64,000 bases of DNA from Pseudomonas quebecensis (GTDB taxonomy: Bacteria > Pseudomonadota > Gammaproteobacteria > Pseudomonadales > Pseudomonadaceae): NCBI RefSeq assembly GCF_026410085.1, contig NZ_CP112866.1:2914001-2978000 (forward strand). Direction: 5' to 3'. The translations under genes and the position numbers were made by a program. The notes under the pieces are model-generated. The model was not told the origin of the DNA, ran no database searches, and worked only from the letters and a program-made list of their open reading frames with translations. Of the stretch, positions 22,025-33,420 are shown one piece after another; position 1 is the first letter of the stretch, and every line of letters starts with the position of its first letter.

Positions 22025-22792
22025 ATGATACAGATCAGTGCCCTGCCCGCCTTCACCGATAACTACATCTGGTTGTTACAAGACCCGGATACCCAGCGTT
22101 GCGCCGTGGTCGATCCCGGCGATGCCGCGCCGGTGCTGGCTTGGCTCAGGCAAAACCCGGAATGGAGCCTCAGCGACATTCTCATCACGCATCACCACCA
22201 CGACCATGTCGGCGGTGTCGAGCAGTTGAAAAGTGCAACGAACGCCAAGGTCTACGGGCCGGCGGACGAAACCATCCCAGGCCGGGACGTCGCCCTCAAG
22301 GACAATACCCGCATCACCGCGCTGGGCCTGGATTTCGATGTATACACCTTACCCGGCCACACGCTCGGCCATATCGCCTACTACCATCGGGGTATGCTGT
22401 TCTGCGGCGATACCCTGTTTGCCGCCGGCTGCGGCCGCCTGTTCGAAGGCACGCCCGAGCAGATGCACGCCTCGCTGCAACGCCTGGCCGCCCTGCCCGA
22501 TGACACGCAGGTGTATTGCACCCACGAATACACCCAAAGCAATCTCACATTCGCCCAGGCGGTAGAGCCGCACAACGCCGACATTGCCGAACGGGTGGAA
22601 GAGGTCCGCCAACGGCGCGCCCGCGGCGAGATGACGCTGCCGTCCAACCTGGCCCTGGAAAAGCGCACCAATCCGTTTCTGCGCACCGCTGAAACATCCG
22701 TTAAACAAAAAGCGGACGAACGGAACGGACGCGACAACCGCTCTGGGGCCGAGGTATTTGCCAGCCTGAGGGCATGGAAAGATAAGTTCTAA
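22025..22792 (+). CDS. gloB: hydroxyacylglutathione hydrolase (glyoxalase II) GloB
   Basis: Hydrolyses S-lactoylglutathione to lactate and glutathione, the second step of methylglyoxal detoxification. The 255-residue metallo-beta-lactamase fold protein has the binuclear metal motif [10 protein letters not shown] (H56, H58, D60, H61), the second His in LPGHTLGHI, the bridging Asp in [17 protein letters not shown], and the C-terminal glutathione-binding segment with [14 protein letters not shown] and RTNPFLR. ATG 22025 is chosen because [14 protein letters not shown] is the family start; the longer frame from 21731 overlaps the divergent gene. Confidence 0.96.
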   Translation: MIQISALPAFTDNYIWLLQDPDTQRCAVVDPGDAAPVLAWLRQNPEWSLSDILITHHHHDHVGGVEQLKSATNAKVYGPADETIPGRDVALKDNTRITALGLDFDVYTLPGHTLGHIAYYHRGMLFCGDTLFAAGCGRLFEGTPEQMHASLQRLAALPDDTQVYCTHEYTQSNLTFAQAVEPHNADIAERVEEVRQRRARGEMTLPSNLALEKRTNPFLRTAETSVKQKADERNGRDNRSGAEVFASLRAWKDKF

Positions 22793-22890
22793 GTCGATGC
22801 AATCTGATACGCAATTTCTGAATGGTTGACCGCAACCCAAGTGCTTTCTAGAATCGCCCGACATTTTTGCCCGGAACTTACTTCCAGCCA

Positions 22891-24303
22891 ATGTCGTCAT
22901 CTATTCGTAAATCCAACCATTCAGACGCATTGACCCGCCTGGCTCAAGCTGTGGCGGTGGCTGTGTCCGCCACATTGGCGGGCTGCCAATCGACGAATTA
23001 CGCCGCACAATCCACCGTGCAACCCAAACCCAACCTTGCCGCCAAGATCAAGCAAAAACCGATCTGGCTCTCCGAGAAACCCAGCCCCGAAGTGCCCCAG
23101 GACGTGTGGGAACGCATGCGCCGGGGCTTTCAATTGCAGGAAGGCCTGGGCGTCAACCCGCGCATCGAGCAACAGCGCCTGTGGTTCGCCAGCAACCCCT
23201 CCTTTCTCGAAAACGCCGGCGAACGCGGCAGCCTCTACATTCATTACATCGTCGAACGTCTTGAAGAACGCAACATGCCGCTGGAGCTGGCGCTGCTGCC
23301 GGTGATCGAAAGTGCCTACAACCCGATGGCCTACTCGCGCAGCGATGCGGTCGGCCTGTGGCAGTTCATCCCCTCCACCGGGCGCTACTTCAACCTGCGC
23401 CAGACCCGCGCCTACGATGGACGCCGGGACATCACCGCCTCCACCACCGCTGCCCTGGACTACCTGACCCGCCTGCACGACATGTTCAACGGCGACTGGC
23501 TGCTGGCCCTGGCCGCCTACAACGCCGGCGAAGGCACCGTCAGCCGGGCCATCGAGCGCAACGAGAAGCTCGGCCTGCCTACGGACTACTGGAACCTGCC
23601 CCTGCCCCAGGAAACCAAGGACTACGTGCCCAAGTTCCTGGCACTGTCCCAAGTGGTACTGGCGCCCGAGGCGTATGGCGTCAACCTGAACCCGATTGCC
23701 AACACACCGTATTTCGAAGTGGTGGAAGTCAAGCAGAGCATGGACCTGTCCCGGGTCGCCGCCCTGGCTGAAATCGACGAAGACGAACTGTTCCAGCTCA
23801 ACCCGGCACTCAAGCAACGCACCACCCTCGACGGCCCGCAGCATCTGTTGGTGCCAAGTTCCAAGGCACAACTGCTCACCAGCACCCTGTCGACGATGAA
23901 GCCTGAAGAATTGCTGGCGATGCGCCCGAAAAAGCAGGTATTCGACGAAGTTGAAACCGCACGTGTGGCCGGGCGTACCCGCAGCTACAAGGTCCGCAGC
24001 GGCGACAACCTGACGCTGATCGCCAAGGCCAACAAGGTCGACGTGCATGACCTGCAGCGCTGGAACCAGCTCAACGGTCAGGCGCTCAAAGTCGGCCAGA
24101 CCCTGGTGATGCAGGACACGCGCAAGGTGGTGGCCAAGGCCGACAGCAAAAAGCCGGTGCAGTACAAGGTCAAGAAAGGCGACTCTCTGTACATCGTCGC
24201 CAAGCGCTTCAACGTCGAGATGCAACATCTCAAGCGCTGGAACCCACGCACCGGCCAGGCGCTGAAGCCAGGCCAGATGCTGGTCGTTTCCGGGCCCCGC
24301 TAA
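22891..24303 (+). CDS. mltD: membrane-bound lytic murein transglycosylase D (lipoprotein)
   Basis: Cleaves peptidoglycan glycan strands to 1,6-anhydromuropeptides from the outer membrane. The 470-residue protein has a lipobox ending in LAGC32 after a hydrophobic segment, a transglycosylase SLT domain (about 130-245) with catalytic E140 in PVIESAYNP and the motif SDAVGLWQFIPSTG, and two C-terminal LysM repeats (about 368-412 and 425-468) that hold it to the wall. The start ATG 22891 lacks a clear ribosome-binding site. It follows gloB after about 100 bp. Confidence 0.94.
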   Translation: MSSSIRKSNHSDALTRLAQAVAVAVSATLAGCQSTNYAAQSTVQPKPNLAAKIKQKPIWLSEKPSPEVPQDVWERMRRGFQLQEGLGVNPRIEQQRLWFASNPSFLENAGERGSLYIHYIVERLEERNMPLELALLPVIESAYNPMAYSRSDAVGLWQFIPSTGRYFNLRQTRAYDGRRDITASTTAALDYLTRLHDMFNGDWLLALAAYNAGEGTVSRAIERNEKLGLPTDYWNLPLPQETKDYVPKFLALSQVVLAPEAYGVNLNPIANTPYFEVVEVKQSMDLSRVAALAEIDEDELFQLNPALKQRTTLDGPQHLLVPSSKAQLLTSTLSTMKPEELLAMRPKKQVFDEVETARVAGRTRSYKVRSGDNLTLIAKANKVDVHDLQRWNQLNGQALKVGQTLVMQDTRKVVAKADSKKPVQYKVKKGDSLYIVAKRFNVEMQHLKRWNPRTGQALKPGQMLVVSGPR

Positions 24304-24328
24304 CGCCTGAAGAACGCCGCAGAACCCA

Positions 24329-24418
24329 TGTGGGAGGGGGCTTGCCCCCGATGGCAGTGTGCCAGTCACCGGATTCACTGGCTGACACACCAACATCGGG
24401 GGCAAGCCCCCTCCCACA
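24329..24418. repeat. REPIN: two inverted REP sequences
   Basis: Positions 24329-24352 begin TGTGGGAGGGGGCTTGCC, and 24395-24418 are the exact reverse complement of that unit; a 42-bp linker separates them. This is the inverted REP pair (REPIN) arrangement described in P. fluorescens SBW25. It fills the gap between mltD and the nppA1 gene and can form a long hairpin in the mltD transcript. Confidence 0.9.
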
Positions 24419-24513
24419 TTGCTCTCCAGTGTTTGCGACTGTCTTTTTCCAACCGGAACAAGCTGTTACTGTACCGATCATAAAGCCCAAGCCGCCTGGA
24501 TCGGATCTCTGAC

Positions 24514-26343
24514 TTGAAGCGTCCCCTCCTTCTACTAATAAGTCTGGCCTTGAGCTTTGCTGCCAACGCGACGATTACCGAAAGCCACGGTTACGCGCAG
24601 TTCGGCACGCTCAAGTACCCGGCCAAATTCACCCACTTCGACTGGGTAAACCCTGCGGCGCCCAAAGGCGGCACCCTGCGGGTGATGGGGTTTGGCACCT
24701 TCGATACGCTCAATCCCTACACGTTCAAGGGCTCAAGCCCGGTTTCCACGCCCAATTTCTCGCAATACGGTATCAATGAGCTCAACGAGCCGTTGATGGT
24801 CGGCACCGGCCAATACGCGCCGTCCGGCGATGAACCCACCTCCAGCTATGGCCTGATTGCGCAATCGGTGGAGTACAGCGAGGACCGCAGCTGGGTGGTG
24901 TTCAATCTGCGCCCGGAAGCACGTTTCCATGACGGCAAGCCGATCACCGCCGATGACGTGGCGTTTTCCTATCGCACCCTGCTCACCGAGGGCCATCCGC
25001 AATACCGCACTAATCTGCAGGAAGTTGCGCGGGTGGATGTGCTCAACCCTCACCGAATCCGCTTTGTGTTCAAGCGCGCGGGCAACCCGCTGCTGATCCT
25101 GCGCCTGGGCGAGCTGCCGGTGTTGCCGCAGCATTACTGGAAGAACCGCGACTTCAAGGCCACCACCTTCGAACCCCCGCTGGGCAGCGGACCGTACCGT
25201 ATCAGCAAGGTTACGCCGGGCCGGCAACTGGTGTTCGAACGGGTCAAGGATTACTGGGGCAAGGACCTGCCGGTTAACCGGGGCTTCTACAACTATGACA
25301 AGGTCGACGTGGAGTTCTACCGCGACAGCGATGTCGCCTTCGAAGCGTTCAAGGCCGGCGAGTTCGACATCTATATCGAGCACCAGGCCAAGAACTGGTC
25401 CAATGGCTACACCTTCCCGGCGGTCAACCGCGGCGATGTGATCAAGGCGCAGATCGCCCACCAGATCCCGACCCAGAGCCAGGGTCTGTTCATGAACACA
25501 CGACGCCCGACCTTCAGCCAGGTCAAGGTACGTGAAGCCCTGGGGATGATGTTCGACTTCGAGTGGACCAACCGCACCCTGTTCAGCGGCGCCTACAAAC
25601 GCACCTTGAGCTACTACCCCAACAGCGAGTTCGCAGCGACTGGCGTGCCGGTGGGTCATGAATGGCTGATGCTCTCGCCCTACCGCGAACAGTTGCCAGC
25701 CAGTCTGTTTACTCAGCCCTTCAGCCTGCCCCAGACCGACGGGCGCGGCATCCCCCGCGAGACCTTGCGGCGTGCCCTGGCGTTGCTGGGCGAGGCCGGC
25801 TGGAAACTGTCCGGCCAACGCCTGCTCAACAAGGAGGGGCAGCCGCTGCGTTTCGAGATTCTGCTGGTCAACCCGAACCTGGAACGGATTCTGCAACCTT
25901 ATATCGAGAACCTGATCAGCATCGGCGTCGATGCGCACCTGCGTACCGTCGACCGCGCCCAGTATAAGCAGCGCCTGGATCAGTTCGACTTCGACATGAT
26001 CCTCATCACCCTCAACCAGACCTTGAGCCCCGGCCTGGAACAGTGGCAGTACTTCCACTCCAGCCAGGCCGCGATCAAGGGCAGCAAGAACTACGCCGGC
26101 ATCGCCAACCCTGTGGTCGACCACCTGCTGGAACAACTGCTGGCGGCGCAGACCCGCGACGAACAATTGGCCGCCGGCCGCGCCCTGGACCGGGTGCTGC
26201 TGTGGCAGCACTACAGCATTCCCAACTGGTACCTCAACTATCATCGCCTGGCCTACCGCAACCGGTTCGCCTTTGTCACCACGCCGCCCTACAGCCTGGG
26301 CCTGAGCGCGTGGTGGCTGAAAGCTTCGGAGAAAGCCCAATGA
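24514..26343 (+). CDS. nppA1: periplasmic substrate-binding protein of peptide ABC importer, NppA1-like
   Basis: Encodes 609 residues of the SBP_bac_5 family, YejA/NppA type, with a cleavable signal peptide (MKRPLLLLISLALSFAANA). The mature part begins TITESHGYAQFGTLKYP and shows HFDWVNPAAPKGGTLRVMG and the LRPEARFHDGKPITADDV motif of the family. The start is a TTG at 24514; there is no in-frame ATG upstream, and the signal peptide begins right there. It is the first gene of a five-gene operon (two binding proteins, two permeases, one double ATPase). In P. aeruginosa the matching system takes up peptidyl-nucleoside antibiotics; a physiological peptide substrate is likely. Confidence 0.9.
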   Translation: MKRPLLLLISLALSFAANATITESHGYAQFGTLKYPAKFTHFDWVNPAAPKGGTLRVMGFGTFDTLNPYTFKGSSPVSTPNFSQYGINELNEPLMVGTGQYAPSGDEPTSSYGLIAQSVEYSEDRSWVVFNLRPEARFHDGKPITADDVAFSYRTLLTEGHPQYRTNLQEVARVDVLNPHRIRFVFKRAGNPLLILRLGELPVLPQHYWKNRDFKATTFEPPLGSGPYRISKVTPGRQLVFERVKDYWGKDLPVNRGFYNYDKVDVEFYRDSDVAFEAFKAGEFDIYIEHQAKNWSNGYTFPAVNRGDVIKAQIAHQIPTQSQGLFMNTRRPTFSQVKVREALGMMFDFEWTNRTLFSGAYKRTLSYYPNSEFAATGVPVGHEWLMLSPYREQLPASLFTQPFSLPQTDGRGIPRETLRRALALLGEAGWKLSGQRLLNKEGQPLRFEILLVNPNLERILQPYIENLISIGVDAHLRTVDRAQYKQRLDQFDFDMILITLNQTLSPGLEQWQYFHSSQAAIKGSKNYAGIANPVVDHLLEQLLAAQTRDEQLAAGRALDRVLLWQHYSIPNWYLNYHRLAYRNRFAFVTTPPYSLGLSAWWLKASEKAQ

Positions 26344-28175
26344 TGTACTTGCGTACTGCACTCGCCAGCCTGTTGCTGTGCACCGCAGCCCATGCCGCGC
26401 CGCAACATGCGCTGACTCTGTACAACGAGCCGCCAAAATACCCGGCGGACTTCAAGCACACCGATTACGTCAACCCCGACGCCCCCAAGGGCGGCACGTT
26501 CCGCGAATCGAGCCTGTCCGGTTTTGACAGTTTCAACCCGTTTATCAGCAAAGGCGTGCCCGCCGACAATATCGGGCTGATCTACGACACCCTGGCTACC
26601 CAGAGCCTGGACGAGCCCTTCACTGAGTACGGCCTGGTGGCCGGCAAAATCGAAAAGGCCCCGGACAACAGCTGGGTGCGCTTCTACCTGCGCCCCGAGG
26701 CACGTTTCCACGACGGCCACCCCATGCGCGCCGACGACGTGGTGTTCAGTTTCCAGACCTTGATCAAGGACGGCACCCCGCTCTACCGCACTTACTATGC
26801 CGATGTCGACGAAGTGATCGCCGAGGACCCGCTGCGGGTACTGTTCAAGTTCAAGCGCACCAATAACCGCGAACTGCCACTGATCCTCGGCCAGTTGCCG
26901 GTATTGCCCAAGCACTGGTGGGCCACGCGGGACTTCAACAAAGGCAACCTGGAGTTCCCCCTCGGCAGCGGCCCCTACAAAGTGGCGGAGGTCAACGCCG
27001 GACGCTCGGTACGCTATGAGCGCGTCAAGGACTACTGGGGTAAAGACCTGCCGATCAACAAAGGCCTGTACAACTTCGACCAACGCGTCACCGACTATTA
27101 CCGCGATGCGACGGTGGCCCTGGAGGCGCTCAAGGCCGGGCAATTCGACTATTGGTCGGAGTTCAGCGCGAAGAACTGGGCCAACGCCTACAACGTGCCC
27201 GCCGTGGCGCAAGGCCGCCTGATCAAGGAAGAAATCCCCAACGGCAACCCCACCGGCATGCAGGGCTTCGTGTTCAACACGCGCAAGCCGATGTTCCAGG
27301 ATGTGCGAGTGCGCAAGGCCATCAGCCTGCTGCTGGACTTTGAATGGAGCAACAAGCAGCTGTTCAACGGCGCCTACACGCGCACCCGCAGCTATTTCGA
27401 AAACTCCGACATGGCTGCCACCGGCCTGCCCGGCCCCGACGAATTGAAAATTCTCGAACCGCTGCGCGATAAAATCCCGCCGCAGGTGTTTACCGAAGCG
27501 TTCGAACCGGCCAGAACCGACGGCAGCGGGATGATTCGCGCCCAGCAGCGCGAGGCCTACCAACTCTTGCAGGAGGCCGGCTGGAAAATCGTCGACGACA
27601 AGATGGTCGACACCACCGGCAAACCGGTGACCATCGAATTCCTGTTGGCCCAGACCGAGTTCGAACGCATCCTGCTGCCGTTCAAGCGCAACCTGGCCGA
27701 CCTGGGTATCGACCTGGTGATTCGCCGAGTGGACGTGTCGCAGTTCGTCACCCGCCTGCGTTCGCGGGACTTCGACATGCTGGTGGGCAGTTTTCCGCAA
27801 TCCTCGTCGCCAGGTAACGAGCAGCGCGAGTTCTGGAAATCCACCAGTGCCGACAAGCCGGGCAGCCGCAATTACATGGGCCTCAAAGACCCGGCGGTCG
27901 ACGAATTGGTGGAGGCGCTGATCGATTCCGACTCCCGCGACAGCCTGATCGCTCACGCCAGGGCACTGGACCGAGTGCTGCAATTTGGCTACTACGTGAT
28001 TCCAAACTGGCACATCAAGACGTTCCGCGTGGCCTATTGGAACCACCTCGGTCATCCCAAAGTGTCGCCGCTGTACGATGTTGGCGTGTCCACCTGGTGG
28101 AGCAAGCCCAACGTACCCCCCGCCGTGCCATCGGCCCCCCAGACGAACGCCGAAGCGGCGAGCGGAGGCAATTGA
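26340..28175 (+). CDS. nppA2: second periplasmic binding protein of the same ABC importer, NppA2-like
   Basis: Encodes 611 residues, a paralogue of the preceding protein: signal peptide MMYLRTALASLLLCTAAHA, then YVNPDAPKGGTFRESSLSGF and LRPEARFHDGHPMRADDVV, the same motifs with many differences. The ATG overlaps the stop of nppA1 (ATGA), so translation is coupled; GGAGA sits seven bases upstream. Two tandem binding proteins feeding one permease suggest a wider or two-level substrate range. The C-terminus has a Pro/Ala-rich tail (KPNVPPAVPSAPQTNAEAAS) unusual for the family. Confidence 0.9.
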   Translation: MMYLRTALASLLLCTAAHAAPQHALTLYNEPPKYPADFKHTDYVNPDAPKGGTFRESSLSGFDSFNPFISKGVPADNIGLIYDTLATQSLDEPFTEYGLVAGKIEKAPDNSWVRFYLRPEARFHDGHPMRADDVVFSFQTLIKDGTPLYRTYYADVDEVIAEDPLRVLFKFKRTNNRELPLILGQLPVLPKHWWATRDFNKGNLEFPLGSGPYKVAEVNAGRSVRYERVKDYWGKDLPINKGLYNFDQRVTDYYRDATVALEALKAGQFDYWSEFSAKNWANAYNVPAVAQGRLIKEEIPNGNPTGMQGFVFNTRKPMFQDVRVRKAISLLLDFEWSNKQLFNGAYTRTRSYFENSDMAATGLPGPDELKILEPLRDKIPPQVFTEAFEPARTDGSGMIRAQQREAYQLLQEAGWKIVDDKMVDTTGKPVTIEFLLAQTEFERILLPFKRNLADLGIDLVIRRVDVSQFVTRLRSRDFDMLVGSFPQSSSPGNEQREFWKSTSADKPGSRNYMGLKDPAVDELVEALIDSDSRDSLIAHARALDRVLQFGYYVIPNWHIKTFRVAYWNHLGHPKVSPLYDVGVSTWWSKPNVPPAVPSAPQTNAEAASGGN

Positions 28176-29249
28176 ATGCTGGCCTATATCATTCGCCGCC
28201 TGTTGTTGATTATCCCGACGCTGTTCGGGATCCTGCTGATCAACTTCGTCATCATCCAGGCCGCCCCCGGAGGCCCGGTGGAGCAGATGATCGCCAAGCT
28301 CGAAGGCTTTGAGGGCGCCACCAGCCGGATCGCCGGCGGCGGCGCCGAGGTTGCGGTAGCCGGCTCCAGTTACCGTGGCGCCCAGGGTCTGGACCCGGCG
28401 CTGATCAAGGAAATCGAGAAGATGTACGGTTTCGACAAGTCGGCGCCGGAACGCTTGTGGATCATGATCAAGAACTACGCGCGCCTGGATTTCGGCGACA
28501 GCTTCTTCCGGGACGCCAAGGTCATCGACCTGATCAAGGAAAAAATGCCGGTGTCCATCTCCCTCGGGCTATGGAGCACGCTGATCATGTACCTGGTATC
28601 GATCCCACTGGGGATCGCCAAGGCCACGCGGCACGGCAGCCATTTCGACGTGTGGACCAGCTCGGCGATCATCGTCGGCTATGCGATCCCGGCGTTCCTG
28701 TTTGCGATCCTGCTGATCGTGGTGTTCGCCGGCGGCAGCTATTTCGACTGGTTCCCGCTGCGTGGCCTTACCTCCAACAACTTCGACGAGTTGAGCTGGG
28801 GCGGCAAGATCCTCGATTATTTCTGGCACCTTGCATTGCCGATCACGGCGCTGGTGATCGGTAACTTTGCCACCATGACCCTGCTCACCAAAAACAGCTT
28901 TCTCGACGAGATCAACAAGCAGTACGTGATCACCGCCAAGGCCAAGGGCCTGACCAACCACCGCGTGCTGTATGGCCATGTGTTTCGTAACGCGATGCTG
29001 CTGGTGATCGCCGGTTTCCCCTCGGCGTTCATCGGGATTTTCTTCACCGGCTCGTTGCTGGTGGAAGTGATTTTCTCCCTGGACGGCCTGGGCCTGATGA
29101 GTTTCGAAGCGGCGATCAACCGCGATTACCCGGTGGTATTCGGCACGCTGTTTATTTTCACCCTGCTGGGGCTGATCGTGAAACTGATCGGTGACCTCAC
29201 CTACACCCTGGTCGATCCGCGCATCGACTTTGCCAGCCGGGAGCATTGA
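28176..29249 (+). CDS. nppB: peptide ABC importer permease, YejB/NppB type
   Basis: Encodes 357 residues with an N-terminal membrane helix ([20 protein letters not shown]), a periplasmic loop of about 100 residues, and then the five-helix permease core. The coupling-helix EAA motif is present as [20 protein letters not shown] near residue 250. The start ATG immediately follows the nppA2 stop and has a GGAGG site. It works as a heterodimer with the next permease in the inner membrane. Confidence 0.92.
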   Translation: MLAYIIRRLLLIIPTLFGILLINFVIIQAAPGGPVEQMIAKLEGFEGATSRIAGGGAEVAVAGSSYRGAQGLDPALIKEIEKMYGFDKSAPERLWIMIKNYARLDFGDSFFRDAKVIDLIKEKMPVSISLGLWSTLIMYLVSIPLGIAKATRHGSHFDVWTSSAIIVGYAIPAFLFAILLIVVFAGGSYFDWFPLRGLTSNNFDELSWGGKILDYFWHLALPITALVIGNFATMTLLTKNSFLDEINKQYVITAKAKGLTNHRVLYGHVFRNAMLLVIAGFPSAFIGIFFTGSLLVEVIFSLDGLGLMSFEAAINRDYPVVFGTLFIFTLLGLIVKLIGDLTYTLVDPRIDFASREH

Positions 29250-29250
29250 G

Positions 29251-30270
29251 ATGAACCTGTCCCCCCTCAATCGCCGCCGGTTCGAGCGGTTCAAGGCCAA
29301 CAAGCGTGGCTGGTGGTCGCTGTGGCTGTTCCTGACGCTGTTCGTGCTCAGCCTGGGCGCGGAGCTGATCGCCAACGACAAACCGCTGGCGGTGCACTAC
29401 GACGGCGGCTGGTATTTCCCCGCGCTCAAGCGCTACCCCGAGACCACGTTCGGCGGCGAATTCCCGCTGGAGGCCAACTACAAGAGCCCGTATATCCAGG
29501 AACTGCTCAAGGCCAAGGACGCCTGGACCCTGTGGGCGCCGATTCCGTTCAGCTACCAGAGCATCAACTACGATCTCAAGGTGCCTGCTCCCGCGCCGCC
29601 GTCGTCGGTCAACCTGCTGGGCACCGATGACCAGGGCCGCGACGTGCTGGCGCGGGTCATCTACGGCTTTCGGGTGTCGGTGCTGTTTGCCCTCACCTTG
29701 ACCGTGCTCAGCTCGATTATCGGCGTGATCGCAGGGGCGTTGCAGGGTTTCTACGGCGGCTGGGTCGATCTGGCCGGGCAGCGCTTCCTGGAGATCTGGT
29801 CCGGGTTGCCGGTGCTGTACCTGCTGATCATCCTCGCCAGTTTCGTGCAACCCAACTTCTGGTGGTTGCTGGGGATCATGCTGCTGTTTTCGTGGATGAG
29901 CCTGGTGGACGTGGTGCGCGCCGAGTTCCTGCGCGGGCGCAATCTGGAATACGTGCGCGCGGCAAGGGCGCTTGGCATGCAGAACGGCGCGATCATGTTC
30001 CGCCACATCCTGCCCAATGCCATGGTTTCGACCATGACCTTTATGCCGTTCATTCTTACCGGCGCTATCGGCACCCTCACCGCCCTGGACTTCCTTGGCT
30101 TTGGCCTGCCCGCCGGCTCACCGTCGCTGGGCGAATTGGTGGCCCAGGGCAAATCCAACCTGCAGGCGCCGTGGCTGGGCATGAGCGCCTTTGCCGTGCT
30201 GGCGATCATGTTGAGTCTGCTGGTGTTTATCGGCGAGTCCGCTCGCGATGCCTTCGACCCGAGGAAATGA
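29251..30270 (+). CDS. nppC: peptide ABC importer permease, YejE/NppC type
   Basis: Encodes 339 residues. The N-terminal cytoplasmic segment RRRFERFKANKRGWWSLWLF and the first helix are typical of DppC/OppC/YejE proteins, followed by a long periplasmic insert with GTDDQGRDVLARVIYGFRVS before the permease core. The EAA motif is YVRAARALGMQNGAIMFRHI near residue 235. ATG 29251 lies one base after the nppB stop, and two bases separate it from the ATPase gene, so the operon is tightly packed. Confidence 0.92.
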   Translation: MNLSPLNRRRFERFKANKRGWWSLWLFLTLFVLSLGAELIANDKPLAVHYDGGWYFPALKRYPETTFGGEFPLEANYKSPYIQELLKAKDAWTLWAPIPFSYQSINYDLKVPAPAPPSSVNLLGTDDQGRDVLARVIYGFRVSVLFALTLTVLSSIIGVIAGALQGFYGGWVDLAGQRFLEIWSGLPVLYLLIILASFVQPNFWWLLGIMLLFSWMSLVDVVRAEFLRGRNLEYVRAARALGMQNGAIMFRHILPNAMVSTMTFMPFILTGAIGTLTALDFLGFGLPAGSPSLGELVAQGKSNLQAPWLGMSAFAVLAIMLSLLVFIGESARDAFDPRK

Positions 30271-30271
30271 G

Positions 30272-31873
<1,602 letters not shown>

Positions 31874-31921
31874 CGGAATGCGGTCCACTGTTTTCGATGT
31901 GCGCCCGCAGGAGTACTGCTT

Positions 31922-32797
31922 ATGACAGCTGCAACCGCTCCATTTTTCTGGCGAGACCCCGCACTGGCGTTCATCGAGGCTCGTGCCATTGCCGACGGGC
32001 GCAAAGTCACCTACGCGCGGCACGCCCACGAGCATTTTTCCATCGGCGCGATCACCGCCGGGCGCAGCTATTACCATTACGGCGCCGAGACCTTTGAGAT
32101 CAGCGCCGGCACCGTGGTGTTAATGAACCCAGGCGATGTGCACGCCTGCAATCCTATCGCCAACGAGCCGTGGTCCTACCGGATGCTGTACATCGACACG
32201 CCCTGGCTCACCGACCTGCAATACCAATTGGGTTTCAGCACCGACCAGGGTTATCGGCCGTTCAATACGCCTTATACCCGCGACCCGCTGCTGTATCGTG
32301 GCCTGCTGGCGCTGTACCGCACCCTAGTGGATGAACAGGCCGAACACCTGCAAAAGCAGAGTGCGCTGGTGAGCTACTTCAGCGATGTGCAGCAACGCCT
32401 GAACCCGTCGCCGACGCCGATGCGCGAGGTCAACCACAAGCTGGAGCGTGCGGCCGAGTACATTCGCGCGCACTGCACCCAGGCGTTGAAACTGGAAGAC
32501 ATCTGCCTGGCGGCGCAGCTGTCGCCGTCGTACCTGATCCGCGCATTCAAGCAGTATTACGGGCTGACGCCTCACGCGTTCCTGGTCAACCAACGTATCC
32601 AGTTTGCGCGCAACCAACTGCGCCAGGGCGAGCTGATCGCCGACGTGGCGCTTGCCGCCGGCTTCGCCGACCAGGCCCACTTCCAGCGCGCCTTCAAACA
32701 ACATTTCGCCGCCACGCCAGGCCAATACCGCGACCGGCTCATGCCATCAGCAAATAACCCACACTGGCCACCAGCAACGCGGCCATTGAACGGTTAA
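31922..32797 (+). CDS. AraC family transcriptional regulator
   Basis: Encodes 291 residues: an N-terminal cupin-type sensing domain (RHAHEHFSIGAITAG near residue 35, GTVVLMNPGDVHACNP near 64) and a C-terminal double helix-turn-helix (residues about 180-275) with LEDICLAAQLSPSYLIRAF and the final-helix motif GFADQAHFQRAFKQHF. The start has a GGAG site. It is convergent with, and overlaps by 59 bp, a LysE-type exporter gene, which may be its target; this pairing of an AraC regulator with a LysE exporter is common in pseudomonads. Confidence 0.92.
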   Translation: MTAATAPFFWRDPALAFIEARAIADGRKVTYARHAHEHFSIGAITAGRSYYHYGAETFEISAGTVVLMNPGDVHACNPIANEPWSYRMLYIDTPWLTDLQYQLGFSTDQGYRPFNTPYTRDPLLYRGLLALYRTLVDEQAEHLQKQSALVSYFSDVQQRLNPSPTPMREVNHKLERAAEYIRAHCTQALKLEDICLAAQLSPSYLIRAFKQYYGLTPHAFLVNQRIQFARNQLRQGELIADVALAAGFADQAHFQRAFKQHFAATPGQYRDRLMPSANNPHWPPATRPLNG

Positions 32798-33326
32798 ACA
32801 CCCGCACGCCGCGGGGGTTGCCCAGGTAACGGCGCAGAAAAGTGCCGGCATAAGCCCAGCACGCCACCGACAGATAGCAGATCACCAGGTAAAGCGCGGC
32901 GAATATCCAGACCTGGGCCGCATCGCCGTCTGCTACGAACAAGCCCATGCCCGCCACACACGCCAGCCAGGCCTTGGGGTTGAGCCATTGCATGATCGCG
33001 CCATAGAGCATCGATGGCGCCGTCGCACTGCCCTGGGCATCCAGGCGCCCCTCGTCCACCGCCAGTTTCCAGGCCATGTACAGCAGGAACACTACGCCGC
33101 CCCACTGGATCAGCTGGGTCAGGACCGGCCAGCGCTGCAGCACTTCGTGCAGGCCCAGGCCGATCAGCACCAGCAGCAACGTGAACCCGACCGCGGCGCC
33201 GAACACGTGCTTCTGGCTGGCGACAAACCCGAACCGTGCGCCGGAACTGAGCGCCACCACATTGACCGGGCCAGGCGTGATGGAGGTGGCGAGCGCGAAG
33301 GCGGCCATGGAAATGATCAGGCTCAT
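32739..33326 (-). CDS. LysE/RhtB family amino-acid exporter
   Basis: Encodes 195 residues with about six membrane helices. Family signs: ATSITPGPVNVVALSSGARF near residue 12, VGFTLLLVLIGLGL, and WLNPKAWLACVAGMGLF. Members export amino acids or related small molecules; the substrate is not predictable. ATG 33326 has an AGGGA site six bases upstream; the longer frame from 33353 has none. Its last 59 bp are antisense to the end of the AraC regulator gene. Confidence 0.9.
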   Translation of the reverse strand: MSLIISMAAFALATSITPGPVNVVALSSGARFGFVASQKHVFGAAVGFTLLLVLIGLGLHEVLQRWPVLTQLIQWGGVVFLLYMAWKLAVDEGRLDAQGSATAPSMLYGAIMQWLNPKAWLACVAGMGLFVADGDAAQVWIFAALYLVICYLSVACWAYAGTFLRRYLGNPRGVRVFNRSMAALLVASVGYLLMA

Positions 33327-33420
33327 GGTGGTTCCCTTTTCATGAAGGTACATAAACAGGGCATCACGATAAAAGGTGCGCGCGCGGCAGTATTGAACAA
33401 AATCACCCTTGGCCCTGGCT

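Noticed and set aside
22921..28055. long minus-strand frames opposite mltD and the two npp binding-protein genes
   Set aside because: Shadows; the plus-strand genes have signal peptides and family motifs.
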